Origin: Phocoena phocoena
Lineage: Eukaryota > Chordata > Mammalia > Artiodactyla > Phocoenidae
Assembly: GCF_963924675.1 (NCBI RefSeq)
Contig: NC_089230.1
Location: 70,981,223-71,045,222 of the forward strand
Length of the DNA: 64,000 bases
Reading direction: 5' to 3'
The stretch's first letter is position 1. Every line of letters begins with the position of its first letter. The notes beneath the pieces were generated by a model. It was not told where the DNA came from. It ran no database searches and worked only from the letters and a program-made list of their open reading frames with translations. Positions 11,695-24,845 of this stretch are shown here, piece after piece. The position numbers were made by a program, and so were the translations under genes.

Positions 11695-13206
11695 GCTGCC
11701 AGATTGGTCCCGCTAAAATGTAAACTCATTGACTCATAGGCTTTTGCTTCTGCTTATCTAAATGTCTCACCTAGCCAAGCCCTTCATAAATGCCCCATTT
11801 CTCTTCCTCCCTAAATTTATAACACAATTCTTGAGATATCTGCCTGGACATACTGTCTCCAGTTCCTCTCCTCTCATTTTTTATTGAACCAATTCTAGCA
11901 GTGTTTACTCCTAACACTCTACTGAAACTGCTTTTAAGGTCATTGCCATTAATTTCTACACTGTAAATCCAAGAGTCAAGTCTCAGCCCTCGACTTACTT
12001 GACCATAATAGTAGCATGTGACACATTCCATGGTCTCATCTTTGAAACCCTTTCTTCACTTGGCTTCCAGGAAACCACAATCACACAATTTTCTTCTTAC
12101 CTTTCTATAAATTCAATTCAAACTCCTTTGCTGCTTTCTTCTGAACATCCCCCAATTTCTAAATGCTAGGGTGTCCCAGGGCTCAATTCTGGGACCTCTT
12201 TAGTTTTCTAATCAATACTCATTCAACCAGCCTCTTGGGTTTGAATATGCTGATGACTCTCAAATTTATACCTTCACTGTACACCTACCTCTCCCCTCAT
12301 GTCCTCTTGGAGGTCTGATGGGTCTCAGTTGAACAAGTCCAAAAATGAGCTCCTGGTGGTGCTGTTTCTCCCCATCTCAGTCAATGGCAATTCATACTGC
12401 CAGTTACTCAGATCACAAGTTTCAAATCATCCTTGGCCCTTCTCCTTCTCTTGCACCCTACTGCCAATCCACTGACAAATCCTGTCAGATCTATCTTCAA
12501 AAAGATCCAGAGTATATGTACTTCTTACCACTCCACTGCCCCCACCATGGTCCAAGTCACCTCAGCAGCTGCCTGGATTTTGGCAATAGCCCCCTGTCTG
12601 GTCTCTGCTTCCAATCTCATCCCCTTCCTTCCCCAGCTGCAGAGTGATCTTACTGAAACCCAAGCTAGGTACCACGCTTCTGCTCCAAACCCTCAAATGA
12701 CTTCTCAGAGAAAATGTCCTAAGTCCTAAGTCCTTAGCTTGACCTCTAAGGCCCCAGTGCCCTCTTCCCCATCACCTGACTTTGTCTCCTGATGTTCTGC
12801 CTCTTATTTACCCCTCTGGCACCAGGCTGACCTCTTCATTGTTCCTTGTGTGTTCCATTTTGCTCTTGCCATGGAGCACTTTCTGGAATGTTCTTCCCAA
12901 AGTATCTTATAGCTCAATCTCTCACTTCCTTTAGGTCTTTTATCATTTTTCTCCTTCTCAGGAAGGCCTTCCATGGCCATTCTAGCTATACTTTCACCTC
13001 GACTCTCCACATCTCCTTTCCCTACTCTATCTTTTATCACCATCTGGCATAGTTCATCTATTTAACTTACTTATTATCTCTCTCCCAGTAAAATGCAAGA
13101 TCCACATGAGAAAGTGTTTTGTCTTTTCTGTTCACTGTTGTATCTCCAGTGCTTAAAATAGTGCTGCACATAACAGGTACTCAACAAATACATGCAGAAT
13201 GAATGA
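11695..13206 (+). mobile_element. L2 LINE fossil, unusually long 3' copy (1.5 kb)
   Basis: The order matches L2 from the reverse-transcriptase region to the 3' end: 'gggtgtcccagggctcaatt', 'atatgctgatgactctcaaa', 'ccccatctcagtcaatggca', 'gcctggattttggcaatagc', 'cacttcctttaggtctttta', and the terminal 'ggtactcaacaaatacatgc' plus GAATGAATG. The frame at 12345-12647 (+) is a decayed L2 remnant. Many indels separate frames, so nothing functional is encoded. Confidence 0.88.
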
Positions 13207-14084
13207 ATGTCCATTCTGCTGGTACCCAGTGTATGCCAGATATATGTCCACTTCTGATAGATATAAGGTTTAATACCAGATCCAAAACTGAAGGCAAAAT
13301 GAGAATTTACAATGACCATCAGAGGTTGTTTCTCACATGAAAGACCCTTTGGAGGTAGGAATCTTAATTTCAGCAGGCAGGAGAACTTAGTCTAACTAGA
13401 GATCTAACTATTGCTATGAAGATTCATTACAGGTCAAATAAATGAAGGTAATTGCTATGGTCATTCCTATCTTCATAAGTGCTTCCCATTGAAATGACTT
13501 GCTTTTATTCTTTTGAAACTGCACCTAACTGGCTTTGAATTTTGCTCAGCCAAACAAGGAGACACACTTGAAAGCCAGAAGTACAGCATTTTAAAGTGGA
13601 GGAAACTATACCAAGGTACACAGTACAATAGTTGACTTACTTTCCTGTATGTCTTGGGGTTTGTTCCTGAAGCTAAGGGCCTCTACTTTAATCAGATCTC
13701 TTAATCAAAACAGCAAGGACCCACCCAGGAATTTTTGGGTTTTCCTAATGGGAATGTTAAAAACAAAAGCACTCCTTATTAATGATATAGTGAGTAAAGT
13801 AAGTATGTAGTGTATCATACTTCTCCCTACATTTTGGAGGAATTTTTTTCCAGCTATAATCATTTCTAAATGTAATATGCCCCAAAGAGATTTTCAACAG
13901 TTTCTGGAAATGCACCAACCAAAACTACAGCAGCAGGCTGTTTTCTCTGCCCCTTAAACTAAGAAAAAGAGACAGGTGCAAAATGACACAAAAATAAAAT
14001 CTGTGTCACCAAGCTGTAAAAGCTTGTATTACAGGGAAATATATGGCAATTTGCCCAGTCATTTTGATTTCCGCTAAAATTCTT

Positions 14085-14388
14085 TTTTTTTTTTTTTTTT
14101 AAGAAGTTTATTAATTAATTTATTTTGGCTGTGTTGGGTCTTCGTTTCTGTGCGAGGGCTTTCTCTAGTTGCGGCGAGCGGGGGCCACTCTTCATCGCGG
14201 TGCGCGGGCCTCTCACTATCGTGGCCTCTCTTGTTGCGGAGCACAGGCTCCAGATGCGCAGGCTCAGTAGTTGTGGCTCACGGGCCTAGTTGCTCCGCGG
14301 CATGTGGGATCTTCCCAGACCAGGGCTCAAACCCGTGTCCCCTGCATTAGCAGGCAGATTCTCAACCAGTGCGCCACCAGGGAAGCCC
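14085..14388 (-). mobile_element. CHR-2-type SINE with perfect 15-base target-site duplication
   Basis: On the minus strand it begins 'gggcttccctggtggcgcac' and ends in a long A tail (the T run at 14085-14100). It is flanked by exact 15-base copies of tccgctaaaattctt at 14070-14084 and 14389-14403. The body includes the tRNA-related promoter area and the 3' domain with 'cgcaactagagaaag'. It belongs to the roughly 300-base class. Confidence 0.95.
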
Positions 14389-14929
14389 TCCGCTAAAATT
14401 CTTAACAGCAAGTATCCTTACCTACAGATTTTCCCAGAAAATAACAGATTAAAGAATCAAAGTAAGTTAAAGGGGGTGATTTCACACCCTGACGGCAACA
14501 GCCCTCCATCAGAAAATTGATGACAGCACATCCTAATGGATTCCATGTACTTTTTTTTACTTCCACAAAGAACTACTGAGAAGACATCAATACAGGAATG
14601 GGCAAAAGCATTTAATTATTACTATTCACTTCAGGGGTAAATGATATGTGGTTTAGTTAACGATTTTTAAGGAACAAAAATAGAAAGCTCTTGTTCCAGG
14701 AAATTAGTAACTCCAAAGCCCTTTACAGTCCCATCGCTGGAGACCAGAGGGCAGGAACCAGCCAGGGTATCACTGCCCCTGTCCCTCTAATTGCCCAGCC
14801 AGATGGTCTGCCACAGCCATCAGCAATCAGTAGCATCCAGGCCCCAGGACCTATACATGAAGCCCCGGCTCTTGTGGTCCTTCCTGCAATGAGGGAGTGG
14901 GAACAAAGGCTAAACACTTTATTAGCTGG

Positions 14930-17900
14930 AATTGGGAGCTGACCACGATGGAGACTCAGGAGGCTCCTGAGCTCCCCTCCTCCCACAGACACATGGAATA
15001 TACAGCTACATATGGAGCAATTCCCTCTGAAAGATATCCAGAAACTATCTGAGCAACTCCTACACATCTGACAAATGATTTCCTACTCACATCCAAATGA
15101 GTAGGAAAGGCTGAGACACACTCTTGCCATTAACCCCACCCCCAGCATAGCAACATAGCCATCTGAGGTAACCCCCAACTCCCACATTCTCCCTGAGGAA
15201 GGGTTCAGACCACACATCTAGAGCCCCACTGGAGGCAGTTCAAGATGGTGGTGTAGGAAGATCCTGAATTCACCTCCTGCCACGGACACAACAAATCTAC
15301 AACTACATAGGGAATACTTCCTTCTAAAAAAGACCTGAAAACTGGACAAACAGAGCCTCCACAACAAAGGATAAAAAGACAGCATTGAGACAGTTAGGAG
15401 ATGCAGAAACACAGTCTCACCAAAAAAAAAATCTCCACCCTGGTGCAGCGACCCACAATTGGGAGAGATCTCAAAAATACAGAACTTTTCTCTAAGGAGT
15501 GAGGTGGTCTGTGCTCTATAGCAAGCACCCCAAATCTTAGATCCTGCATAGGAGAGACAAGCCCCCAAAATGCCTGGCTTTGAAAACCAATGAGGATTAC
15601 ATCCAGGAAAAACACAGATCTGTAGGGAATGGAGAACCTGCTTTTTAAAGGGCTCACAGACTCCCTTGCCCCAGAATCCAGCACAAAAACACCCGTTTGA
15701 AAAGCACCTGGACTATTCATGAAGGAGACCCATTAACTAATCTTCAAGAATCTGTTGGAAAGGCAGGAACCTGCTGGGACTCTTTCTGGTGATGGATACA
15801 CTGGCAGATGCCATTCTTGTGATTTCATTCTATCTTGCTAATGCCAGCACTGGTGGGTGCCATTTTGGAAGTCTCTCTCTAACCTGCTAGTGCCAGTAGG
15901 TGTGCCTCAATGAGAGCTCCACCCACCCCTGTGCTACAGCTGCATGCCACATCTGGGTTGGGCAAGACCCCTGCCCACCCCTGCACTGCAGCAGGCTGGC
16001 ACATGCAGCCCATACAGGGGATGCCCCTTGAGTGCCCAGCTCTAGTGGCCAGGGCATCTGGGGCCCACAGGATTTCCTACACAAGGCCACTCCTTCAAGA
16101 CTGGAGGAGGCAGCTTTTTGGCCCAATACACAGAAACAAACACAGAGAGTTACTCAAAATGAGGAGACAGAGGAATATGTCCCAAATGAAAGAACAAGAC
16201 AAAACCTCAGAAAAAGACCTTAATGAAATGGAGATAAGCAATCTACCTGATAAAAAGTTCAAAGTAATGCTCATAAAGATGTTCACCGAACTTGGGAGAA
16301 GAATGGAGGAACACAGTAAGAGCTTCAACAAAGAAAGAGAACATATAAGAAAGTACTAAACAGAAGTTAAAGAGCTGAAGAATATAATAACTGAACTGAA
16401 AAACAAACTAGAGGGGTTCAACAGCAGACTGGATGAAGCAGAACACAACAGGAAGAAAAAGCAATGGAACTCACTAAGACACAGGAGCAAAAACAAAAAA
16501 AAGAATTTTAAAAAGTAAAGATATCTCAAGGGACTTTTGGAATAATGTCAAGCAGAATAACATTCACATTATAGGGGTCCAAAAGGAGGAGAAAAGGCCA
16601 GAAAGCTTATCTGAAGAAATATTAGCTGAAAACTTTCCTAGTCTGAAGAAGGAAATAGACATCCAGGTCCAGTAAGTCTAGAGAGTTCCAAATAAGATGA
16701 ACCCAAAGAGATCCACACCAAGACACACCATAATTAAAATGATAAAAGGCAAAAATAAAGAGAGAATCTTAAAAGTAGCTAAAAAAAAAAAAAAACTTTA
16801 CATATACAAGAGAAACCCCATAAGGCTATCAGTAAAATTTTCAGCAGAAACTTAGCAGGTGAAGGGAGTGGCATGACATATTCATAGTGCTGAAAGGAAA
16901 AAATTCCAACCAAAAGTTCTCTACCTGACAAGGTTATCATTCAGAATTGAAGAGTTTAAGAGTTTCCCAGATAAGCAAAACCTAGAGGAGTTCATCACCA
17001 TTAAACTGGGCTTACAAAAAATGTTAAAGAGACTTCTTTAAGCTAAAAAGAAATGGCATTGATTAATAACATAAAAACATTGAGTAAAAATCTCACTAGA
17101 ATAGATAAGTCAGTAGTAAAGGTAATGGATCAATCACTTATAAAGCAAGAATGAAGATTAAAAGACAAAAAATAGAAAAATTAAAACTAATTAGTTAAAA
17201 TATGCATAAAATAAAAAATGTAAAAGATGTCATAAATATAGATATATAGATGTATATATACACCTATACAGATGTCATAAAGATGTCAAAAAATATAAAA
17301 CATGAGGGAGGGAGTAAAAAAAAAAAGTAACCTTCTGGAATGTGTTCAAATTTAAGTTGTTATCAACCTAAAACAGACCATTATATGCATAGGGTGTCAT
17401 ATGTAAACCATGGTAGCCACAAACAAAAATTTATAGTAAATACACAAAAGAAAGAGGAATTAACCTAAACATAACACTAAAGACAGCCATGAAACCACAA
17501 GGGAAGAGAGAAAGAGAAAAAGAAACAGAGAGGAACTACAAAAACAATCCAAAAATAATTAACAAAATGGCAATAAGTACATATCTATCAGTAATTACTT
17601 TAAATGTAAGTGGACTAAATTGTCCAATCAAAAGACACAGAGTGACTGAATGGATAAAAAAACAAGACCCATCTAGATGCTGCCTACAAGAGATCCACTT
17701 CAGAAGTAAGGACACACACAAATTAAAAGTGAAAGGATGGGGAAAGATAGTCCATGCAAATGGAAACTAAAAGAAAGCTGGTGTAGCTATATTCATATCA
17801 TACAAAATAGACTTTAAAACAAAGAATGTAATAAAAGACAAAGAGGATATATATAATGATAAAGAGGTCAATGAAGCAAGAAGATGTAACACTTAAAAAA

Positions 17901-20287
17901 TACATATGCACCCAATATAGGAGCTCCACAATACATAAAGCAAATATTAACAGGCCTAAGGAGTGAAATTAACATCAACAAACTAACAGTAGGGGACTTT
18001 AACACCCCACTTACATCAGTGGATACATCATTCAAACAAAATCAATAAAGAAACATTAGGCTTAAACGACACATTAGAGCAGACAGATTTAATAGATATA
18101 TACAAAGCGTTTCATCCAAAAGCAGCAGAGTACCCATTCTCAGGTGCACATGGAACACTCTCCAGGCTAGATAACATGTTAAACAAGCCAAAAAACAAGT
18201 CTCAATAAATTCAAGAAGTTTGAAATCATATTAAGCATCTTTCCCAAACACAACGGTATAAAACTAGAAATCAAATATGGGAAGAAAATTGTAAAAACCA
18301 CAAAAATGTGTAGATTAAACAACATTTAATCTGAACAACCAATGAATCTTTGAAGAAATCAAAGGAGAAATTTTCAAATACCTAAAGATAAATGAAAACA
18401 AAAATATGACATACTAAAATCTCTAAGAGGCAGCAAAAGCGATTCTAAGAGGGAAGTTCATAGCAATACAGGCCTACCATGAGAAACAAGAAAAATCTCA
18501 AATAAACAATCTAACATTACACCTAAAGGATCTAGAAAACAAAGAACAAAGTTCAAAGTTGGCATTAGGAAGGAAATAATAAAGATCAGACCCAAAATAA
18601 ATGAAAAAAATAGAAAGGATTAATGAAACTAAGAGCTGGTTCTTTGAAAAGATAAACAAAATCAACAAGCCAACAGCTAGACTAACCAAGAAAAAAAAAC
18701 AGAGAAGAATCAAAGTCAGAAATGAAAGAGGAGAAATTACAACTGATACCACAGAAATAGAAAAGATTATAAGAGACTCCTAAGAACAACTATATACCAA
18801 CAAATTCAACAACCTAGAAGAAATGGATGTTTCTAGAAACACACAATCTTCTAAGACTGAATTATGGAGAAATAGAAAATCTGAATAGACCAATTACTAA
18901 TAAGGAGATTGAATCAGTGATTTTAAAAAACTTCCAAACAAACAAAAGTATAGGACCAGGCAACTTCACTGGTGAATTCTACGAAACATTCAAAGAAGAT
19001 TTAATACCTATGCTTTTCAAACTGTTCCAAAAAAATTAAGAGGAGGAAATGTTTCCAACTCATTTTACAAGGCCATATTATCCTGATACCAAAACCAGAC
19101 AAGAATACCAAGGGAAAAAAAAATCACACGCCAATATCTCTGACGAAAATAGATGCAAAAATCTTCAACAAAACATTAGCAAACTGAATTTAACATACAT
19201 TAAAAAGATCATGAACAAGAGGGATTTATTTCAGGGATGCAAAAATGGTTCAGTATCTGCAAATCAATCAACATGATACACCACATTAACAGGATGAAAG
19301 ATAAAAATCACATGATCATATCAATCGTTGCATAAAAAGCATTTGACAAAAGTTGACATCCATTTACAAGAACTCTCAACAAAGTGACTATATTAATAGA
19401 CATTTCTCCAAAAAGACATACAGATGACCAATAGGCACATGAAAAGATGCTCAACATCACTAATTATTAGAGAGATGCAAATCAAAACTACAATGAGGTA
19501 CCACCTCACACCAGTCAAAATGACCATCATTAAAAAGTCTACAAATAACAAGTGTTGAAGACGGTGTGGAGAAAAGGGAACCCTCCTACACTGTTGGTGG
19601 GAATGTAAGTTGGTGCAGCTGCTATGGAAAACAGCACAGAGGTTCCTCAGAAAACTAAAAATAGACCTACCATATGATCCAGCAACCCCACTCCTACCCA
19701 GACAAAACTACAATTCAAAAAGATACATGCACCCCTATGTTCATAGCAGCACTATTCACAATAGCCAAGACATGGAAACAACCTAAATGTCCACTGACAG
19801 ATGAATGGATAAAGAAGACGGGGTACATATATACAATGGAATATTACTCAGCCATAAAAAAGAATGAAATAATGCCATTTGCAGCAACATGGATGCAGAT
19901 AGAGATGATCACACTAAGTGAAATAAGTCAGAAAGAGAAAGACAAATACTATATGATATCACATATGTGTGGAATCTAAAATATGGCACAAATGAACTTA
20001 TCTACAAAGTAGAAATAGACTCACAGCTATAGAGAACAGACTTGTGGTTGCCAAGGGGGAGGGGGAAGGGAGAGGGATCAAGTTAGAGTTTGAGGTTGGT
20101 AGATGCAAACTATTACATTTTGAATGGATAAACAACAAAGTCCTACTGTATACCACAGGGAACTATATCCAATCTCCTGGGATAAACCATAATGGCAAAG
20201 AATGCATGTATGTGTATAACTGAGTCATTTTGCTATACAGCAGAGATTGGCACAACATTGTAAATCAACTATACTTTAATTTTTTAA
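14930..20287 (+). mobile_element. LINE-1, 5'UTR to 3' end but internally deleted and decayed
   Basis: The 5'UTR occupies about 14930-16140 and appears to start twice (see findings). Decayed ORF1 spans about 16158-17040. Decayed ORF2 starts near 17566; its endonuclease N-terminus (VITLNVSGLNCPIKRHRVTE and CLQEIHF) is readable, and pieces of the reverse-transcriptase N-terminus lie at 18601-19039. Sequence jumps at about 19370-19390 from the RT region to the far C-terminal region ('gacatttctccaaaaagaca'), so the catalytic RT core is missing. The ORF2 end is at 19674-19979 and the 3'UTR runs to an A-rich tail at about 20287. Many stops make it a fossil. Its form resembles older L1M-type elements. 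Confidence 0.92.
16158..17040 (+). pseudogene. Decayed LINE-1 ORF1 remnant
   Basis: From Met at 16158 the frame reads MRRQRNMSQMKEQDKTSEKD and then a coiled-coil-like stretch (NEMEISNLPDKKFKVMLIKM). It stops at 16357-16359. Beyond this, segments of the ORF1 RNA-binding domain can be followed in shifting frames to about 17040. LINE-1 ORF1p is an RNA-binding trimeric chaperone; this copy cannot make one. Confidence 0.8.
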
Positions 20288-20454
20288 AAAAGTATCATCT
20301 AAGTACCAAATAGAAACACCATGTTTTTCAGGGCTGTTTATAGGAAAGCAAAGCTTTTTTGGTACAACTTAATATGGCTTATAAACTTATATAATGTTCT
20401 CTTGAATGAGTTCTTGGATGCAAGTTGCTGAGATTAAATGTAACAGGATAGCAT

Positions 20455-22191
20455 GGGGAAAAAAAGTGGGTATGGAGGAAATATACCTCAACTTAATAAA
20501 AGCCATGTATCAATATAACAAACCCACAGCTAACATCATACTCAACAGGGAAAAACTGAAAGCTCTTCCTCTAAGACCAGGAACAAGACTAGGATGCCCA
20601 CACTTGTCACTTTTATTCAACATAGTATTGGAAGTCTTAGCAATTAGACAAGAAAAAGAAATAAAAAGCATCCAAACTGAAAAGGAACAAGTAAAACTTT
20701 CACTATTTGCAGCTGACATGATACTATATGTAGAAAACCCTGAAGACTCCACCAAAAAACTGTTACAACTACAAAAATGAATTCAGTAAATTTGCAGGAT
20801 ACAAACTCAATATACAGAAACTCTGGTATTTCTATACACTGATAATGAACTATCATAAGTAGAAATTACGAAAACAATTCCATTTACAATTGTATCAAAA
20901 AGAATAATATACCTAAGAATAAATTTAACCAAGGAGGTGAAAATCTCTATGCTGAAAACTGTAAGACTCTGACAAAAAAAAACCTGAAGAAGACACAAAT
21001 AAATGGAAAGATATTCTGCATTCAAGGATTGGAAAAATTAACATTGCTAAAATGTCCATACTATGCAAAGCAATCTACAGATTCAATGCCATCCCTAATG
21101 AAATACCAATGACACATTTCACAGAACTAGAACAAATAATTCTAAAATTTGTATGGAACCACAAAAGATCCTGAACAGTCAAAGCAATCTTTAGAAAGAA
21201 CAAACCTGGAGGAATCATACTCCCTGATTTCAAAATATACTACAAAGCTATAGTATCAAAACAGTATGATATTGGCATAAAAACAGACACACAGATCAAT
21301 GAAGAACAGAGAGAGCCCAGAAATAAACCCACACATATATGGACAATTAATCTATGACAGTGGAACCAAGGACATAGTATGGGGAAAGGACAGTCTCTTC
21401 AATAAATGATTTTGGGAAAACTGGACAGCCACATGCAAAAGAATGAAACTAGATCACTATCTTACACCATACACAAAAATTAATTCAAAATGGATTAAAG
21501 GCTTGAATATAAGACCTGAAACCATAAAATTTCTAGAAGAAAACATAGGTGGTAACCTTACTGACATCATTCTTAGTGATGTTTTTAGAGATCTGACTCC
21601 AAAGGCAAGGGAAACAAAAGCAAAATAAATAAATGGGACTACATCAAACTAAAAAGCTTCTGCACAGTGAAGGAAACCATCATCAAAACAAAAAGGCAGC
21701 CTACTGAATGGGAGAAATCTGTAAATCATATATGCAAAAGGGGTTAATATAAAAAATATAGAGAACACAGACAATACAACAACAAAAAACACACACAACT
21801 CTACTAAAAAATGGGCAGAGGTTCTGAATAGACATCTTTCCAAAGAAGACATACAGATGGCCAAAAGGCACATGAAAAGATGTTCAATATCACTATTAGA
21901 GAAATTCAAATCAAAACCACTATGAGATATCACCTTACAACTGTTAGAATGGCTCTCAAGACAAGAAATAGCAAGTGTTAGAGAGGATGAGAAGAAAAGG
22001 GAACACTTGAGCGCTATGGGTAGGAATGTAAATTGGTGCAGCCACTATACAAAACAGTATGGAGATTCCTCAAAAAATTAATAGAACTACCATATGATCC
22101 AACTATTCTACTTCTAGGTATTTATCTGAAGAATATGAAAACACTAATTCGCAAAGATGTATAAACACCTATGTTCATTGCAGCATTATTT
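20455..22191 (+). mobile_element. Older LINE-1, left half (RT to ORF2 C-terminus), split by a later LINE-1
   Basis: The frame at 20406-20780 shows RT residues including [13 protein letters not shown] and [18 protein letters not shown] segments. The usual FADD catalytic motif reads FAAD, losing one catalytic Asp. The C-terminal region follows ([20 protein letters not shown] at about 21452). At 22181-22191 the element is interrupted by an antisense LINE-1 and resumes at 26646. About 165 bases of unique DNA separate it from the preceding LINE-1. Confidence 0.88.
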
Positions 22192-22319
22192 TTTTAATTT
22201 AATTTTTTTTATACAGCAGGTTCTTATTAGTTATCCATTTTATACATATTGGTGTATATATGTCAATCCCAGTCTCCCAGTTCATCCCACCTCTCCCCCC
22301 CTGCCCCGCCACTTTCCCC

Positions 22320-24787
22320 CCTTGGCTCTTTCACATTTTTCATCATTAGTGTATAGGAATGCAAGAGATTTCTGTGCATTAATTTTGTATCCTGCAACTT
22401 TACCAAATTTATTGATTAGCTCTAGTAGTTTTTTAGTGGCATCTTTAGGATTCTCTATGTATAGTATCATGTCATCTGCAAACAGTGACAGTTTTACTCT
22501 TCTTTTCCAATTTGTATTCCTTTTGTTTCTTTTTCTTCTCTGACTGCTGTGGCTAGGACTTCCAAAATTTTGTTGAATAATAGTGATGAGAGTGGACATG
22601 CTTGTATTGTTCCTGATCTTAGAGGAAATGCTTTCAGGTTTTCACCATTGAGAATGATGTTTACTGTGGGTTTGTCATATATGGCTTTTAATATGTTGAG
22701 GTAGGTTCCCCCTATGCCCACCTTCTGGAGAGTTTTTATCATAAATGGGTGTTGAATTTTGTCAAAAGTTTTTCTGCATCTATTGAGATGATCATATGGT
22801 TTTTCTCCTTCAGTTTGTTAATATGGTGTATCACATTGATTGATTTGTGTATATTGAAGAATCCTTGCATCCCTGGCATAAATCCTACTTGATCATGGTG
22901 TATGATCCTTTAATGTGTTGTTGGATTCTGTTTGCTAGTATTTTGTTGAGGATTTTTGCATCTATATTCATGAGTGATATTGGCCTGTAATTTTCTTTTT
23001 TTGTAGTATCTTTGTCTGGTTTTGGTATCAAGGTGATGGTGGCCTCATAGAATGAGTTTGGGAGTGTTCCTTCCTCTGCAATTTTTTGCAAGAGTCTGAG
23101 AAGGATGGGTGTTAGCTCTTCTCTAAATGTTTGATAGAATTCACCTGTGAAGTCATCTGGTCCTGGACTTTTGTTTGTTGGAAGATTTTTAATCACAATT
23201 TCAATTTCAATACTTGTGATTGGTCTGTTCATATTTTCTATTTCTTCCTGGTTCAGTCTTGGAAGGTTATACTTTTCTAAGAATTTGTCCATTTCTTCCA
23301 GGGTGTCCATTTTATTGGCATAGAGTTGCCTGTGGTAGTCTCTTAGGATCCTTTGTATTTCTGTGGTGTCTGTTGTAACTTCTCTTTTTTCATTTCTAAT
23401 TTTAATGATTTGAGTCCTCTCCGTCTTTTTCTTGACGAGTCTGGCTAATGGTTTATCAATTTTGTTTATCTTCTCAAAGAACCAGCTCTTAGTTGTATTG
23501 ATCTTTGCTTTGTTTTCTTTGTTTCTTTTTCATTTATTTCAGCTCTGATCTTTATGATTTCTTTCCTTCTACTAACTTTGGGTTTTGTTTGTTCTTCTTT
23601 CTCTAGTTCTTTTAGGTGTAAGGTTAGATTGTTTATTTGAGATGTTTGTTTTTTTTTTTTTTTTTTTTTTTTGTGGTACACGGGCTTCTCACTGTTGTGA
23701 CCTCTCCCGTTGCGGAGCACAGGCTCTGGACACGCAGGCTCAGTGGTCATGCTCATGGGCCTAGCCACTCCGTGGCATGTGGGATATTCCTGAACCAAGG
23801 CACGAACCCATGTCCCCTGCATCGGCAGGCAGACTCTCAACCACTGAGCCACCAGGGAAGCCCATTTGTTGTTTCTTGAGGTAGGATTGTATTGCTATAA
23901 ACTTCCCTCTTAGAACTGGTTTTGCCACATCCCATAGGCTTTGGATCATTGTGTTTTCATCGTTATTTGTCTCTAGGTATTTGATTTCCTCTTTGATTTC
24001 TTCAGTGGTCTCTTGGTTATTTAGGAACGTATTGTTTAGCCTCCATGTGTTTGTGTTTTTTACGTTTTTTCCCCTGTAATTGATATCTAATCTCATAACG
24101 TTGTGGTCAGAAAAGATGCTTGATATGATTTCAATTTCCTTAAATTTACTGAGGCTTGATTTGTGACCCAAGATGTGATCTATCCTGGAGAATGTTCTCT
24201 GCGCACTTGAGAAGAAAGTGTAATCTGCTGTTTTTGGATGGAATGTCCTATAAATATCAATTAAATCTATCTGGTCTATTGTGTCATTTAAAGCTTGTGT
24301 TTCCTTATTAACTTTCTGTTTGGATGGTCTGTCCATTGGTGTAAGTGAGGTGTTAAAGTTCCCCACTATTATTGTGTTACTGTCAATTTCCTCTTTTATA
24401 GCTGTTAGCAGTTGCCTTATGTATTGAGGTGCTCCTATGTTGGATGCATATATATTTATAATTGTTATTTCTTCTTGGATTGATCCCTTGATCATTATGT
24501 AGTGTCCTTCCTTGTCTCTTGTAACATTCTTTATTTTAAAGTCTATTTTATCTGATATTGAGTATTGCTACTCCAGCTTTCTTTGGATTTCCATTTGCAT
24601 GGAATATCTTTTTCCATCCCCTCACTTTCAGTCTGTATGTGTCCCTGGGTCTGAAGTGGGTCTCTTGTAGACAGAATATATATGGGTCTTGTTTTTGTAT
24701 CCATTCAGTGAGGCTGTGTCTTTTGGTTGGAGCATTTAATCCATTCACGTTTAAGGTAATTATCGATATGTATGTTCCTATGACCAT
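22320..24787 (-). pseudogene. LINE-1 ORF2 (endonuclease plus partial reverse transcriptase), disrupted
   Basis: It begins MVIGTYISIITLNVNGLNAP at 24787. The endonuclease is recognisable from NVNGLN, CLQETHF and SDHN. The usual GDFN catalytic motif reads GNFN (in IIVGNFNTSLTPMD), replacing a catalytic Asp. A frameshift or stop lies near 24500-24550 and a SINE interrupts at 23650-23863. The RT follows in pieces at 23310-22885 ([13 protein letters not shown]), 22742-22494 and 22599-22320, where FADD is intact in [15 protein letters not shown]. It ends abruptly after LAFLYTNDE, with the thumb and C-terminal domains deleted. Confidence 0.88.
23650..23863 (-). mobile_element. CHR-type SINE (short class) inside LINE-1 ORF2
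   Basis: The minus strand begins 'gggcttccctggtggctcag', continues through 'cagtggtcatg' and ends with a long A tail (T run at 23650-23672). It interrupts ORF2 of the surrounding LINE-1, so it is the youngest layer of this stack. A target duplication is obscured by T-rich flanks (gtttgtt-like on both sides). Confidence 0.92.
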
Positions 24788-24845
24788 CTTCTTAATTGTT
24801 TTGGCTTTGTTTTTGTAGGTCCTTTTCTTCTCTTGTGTTTCCCAC

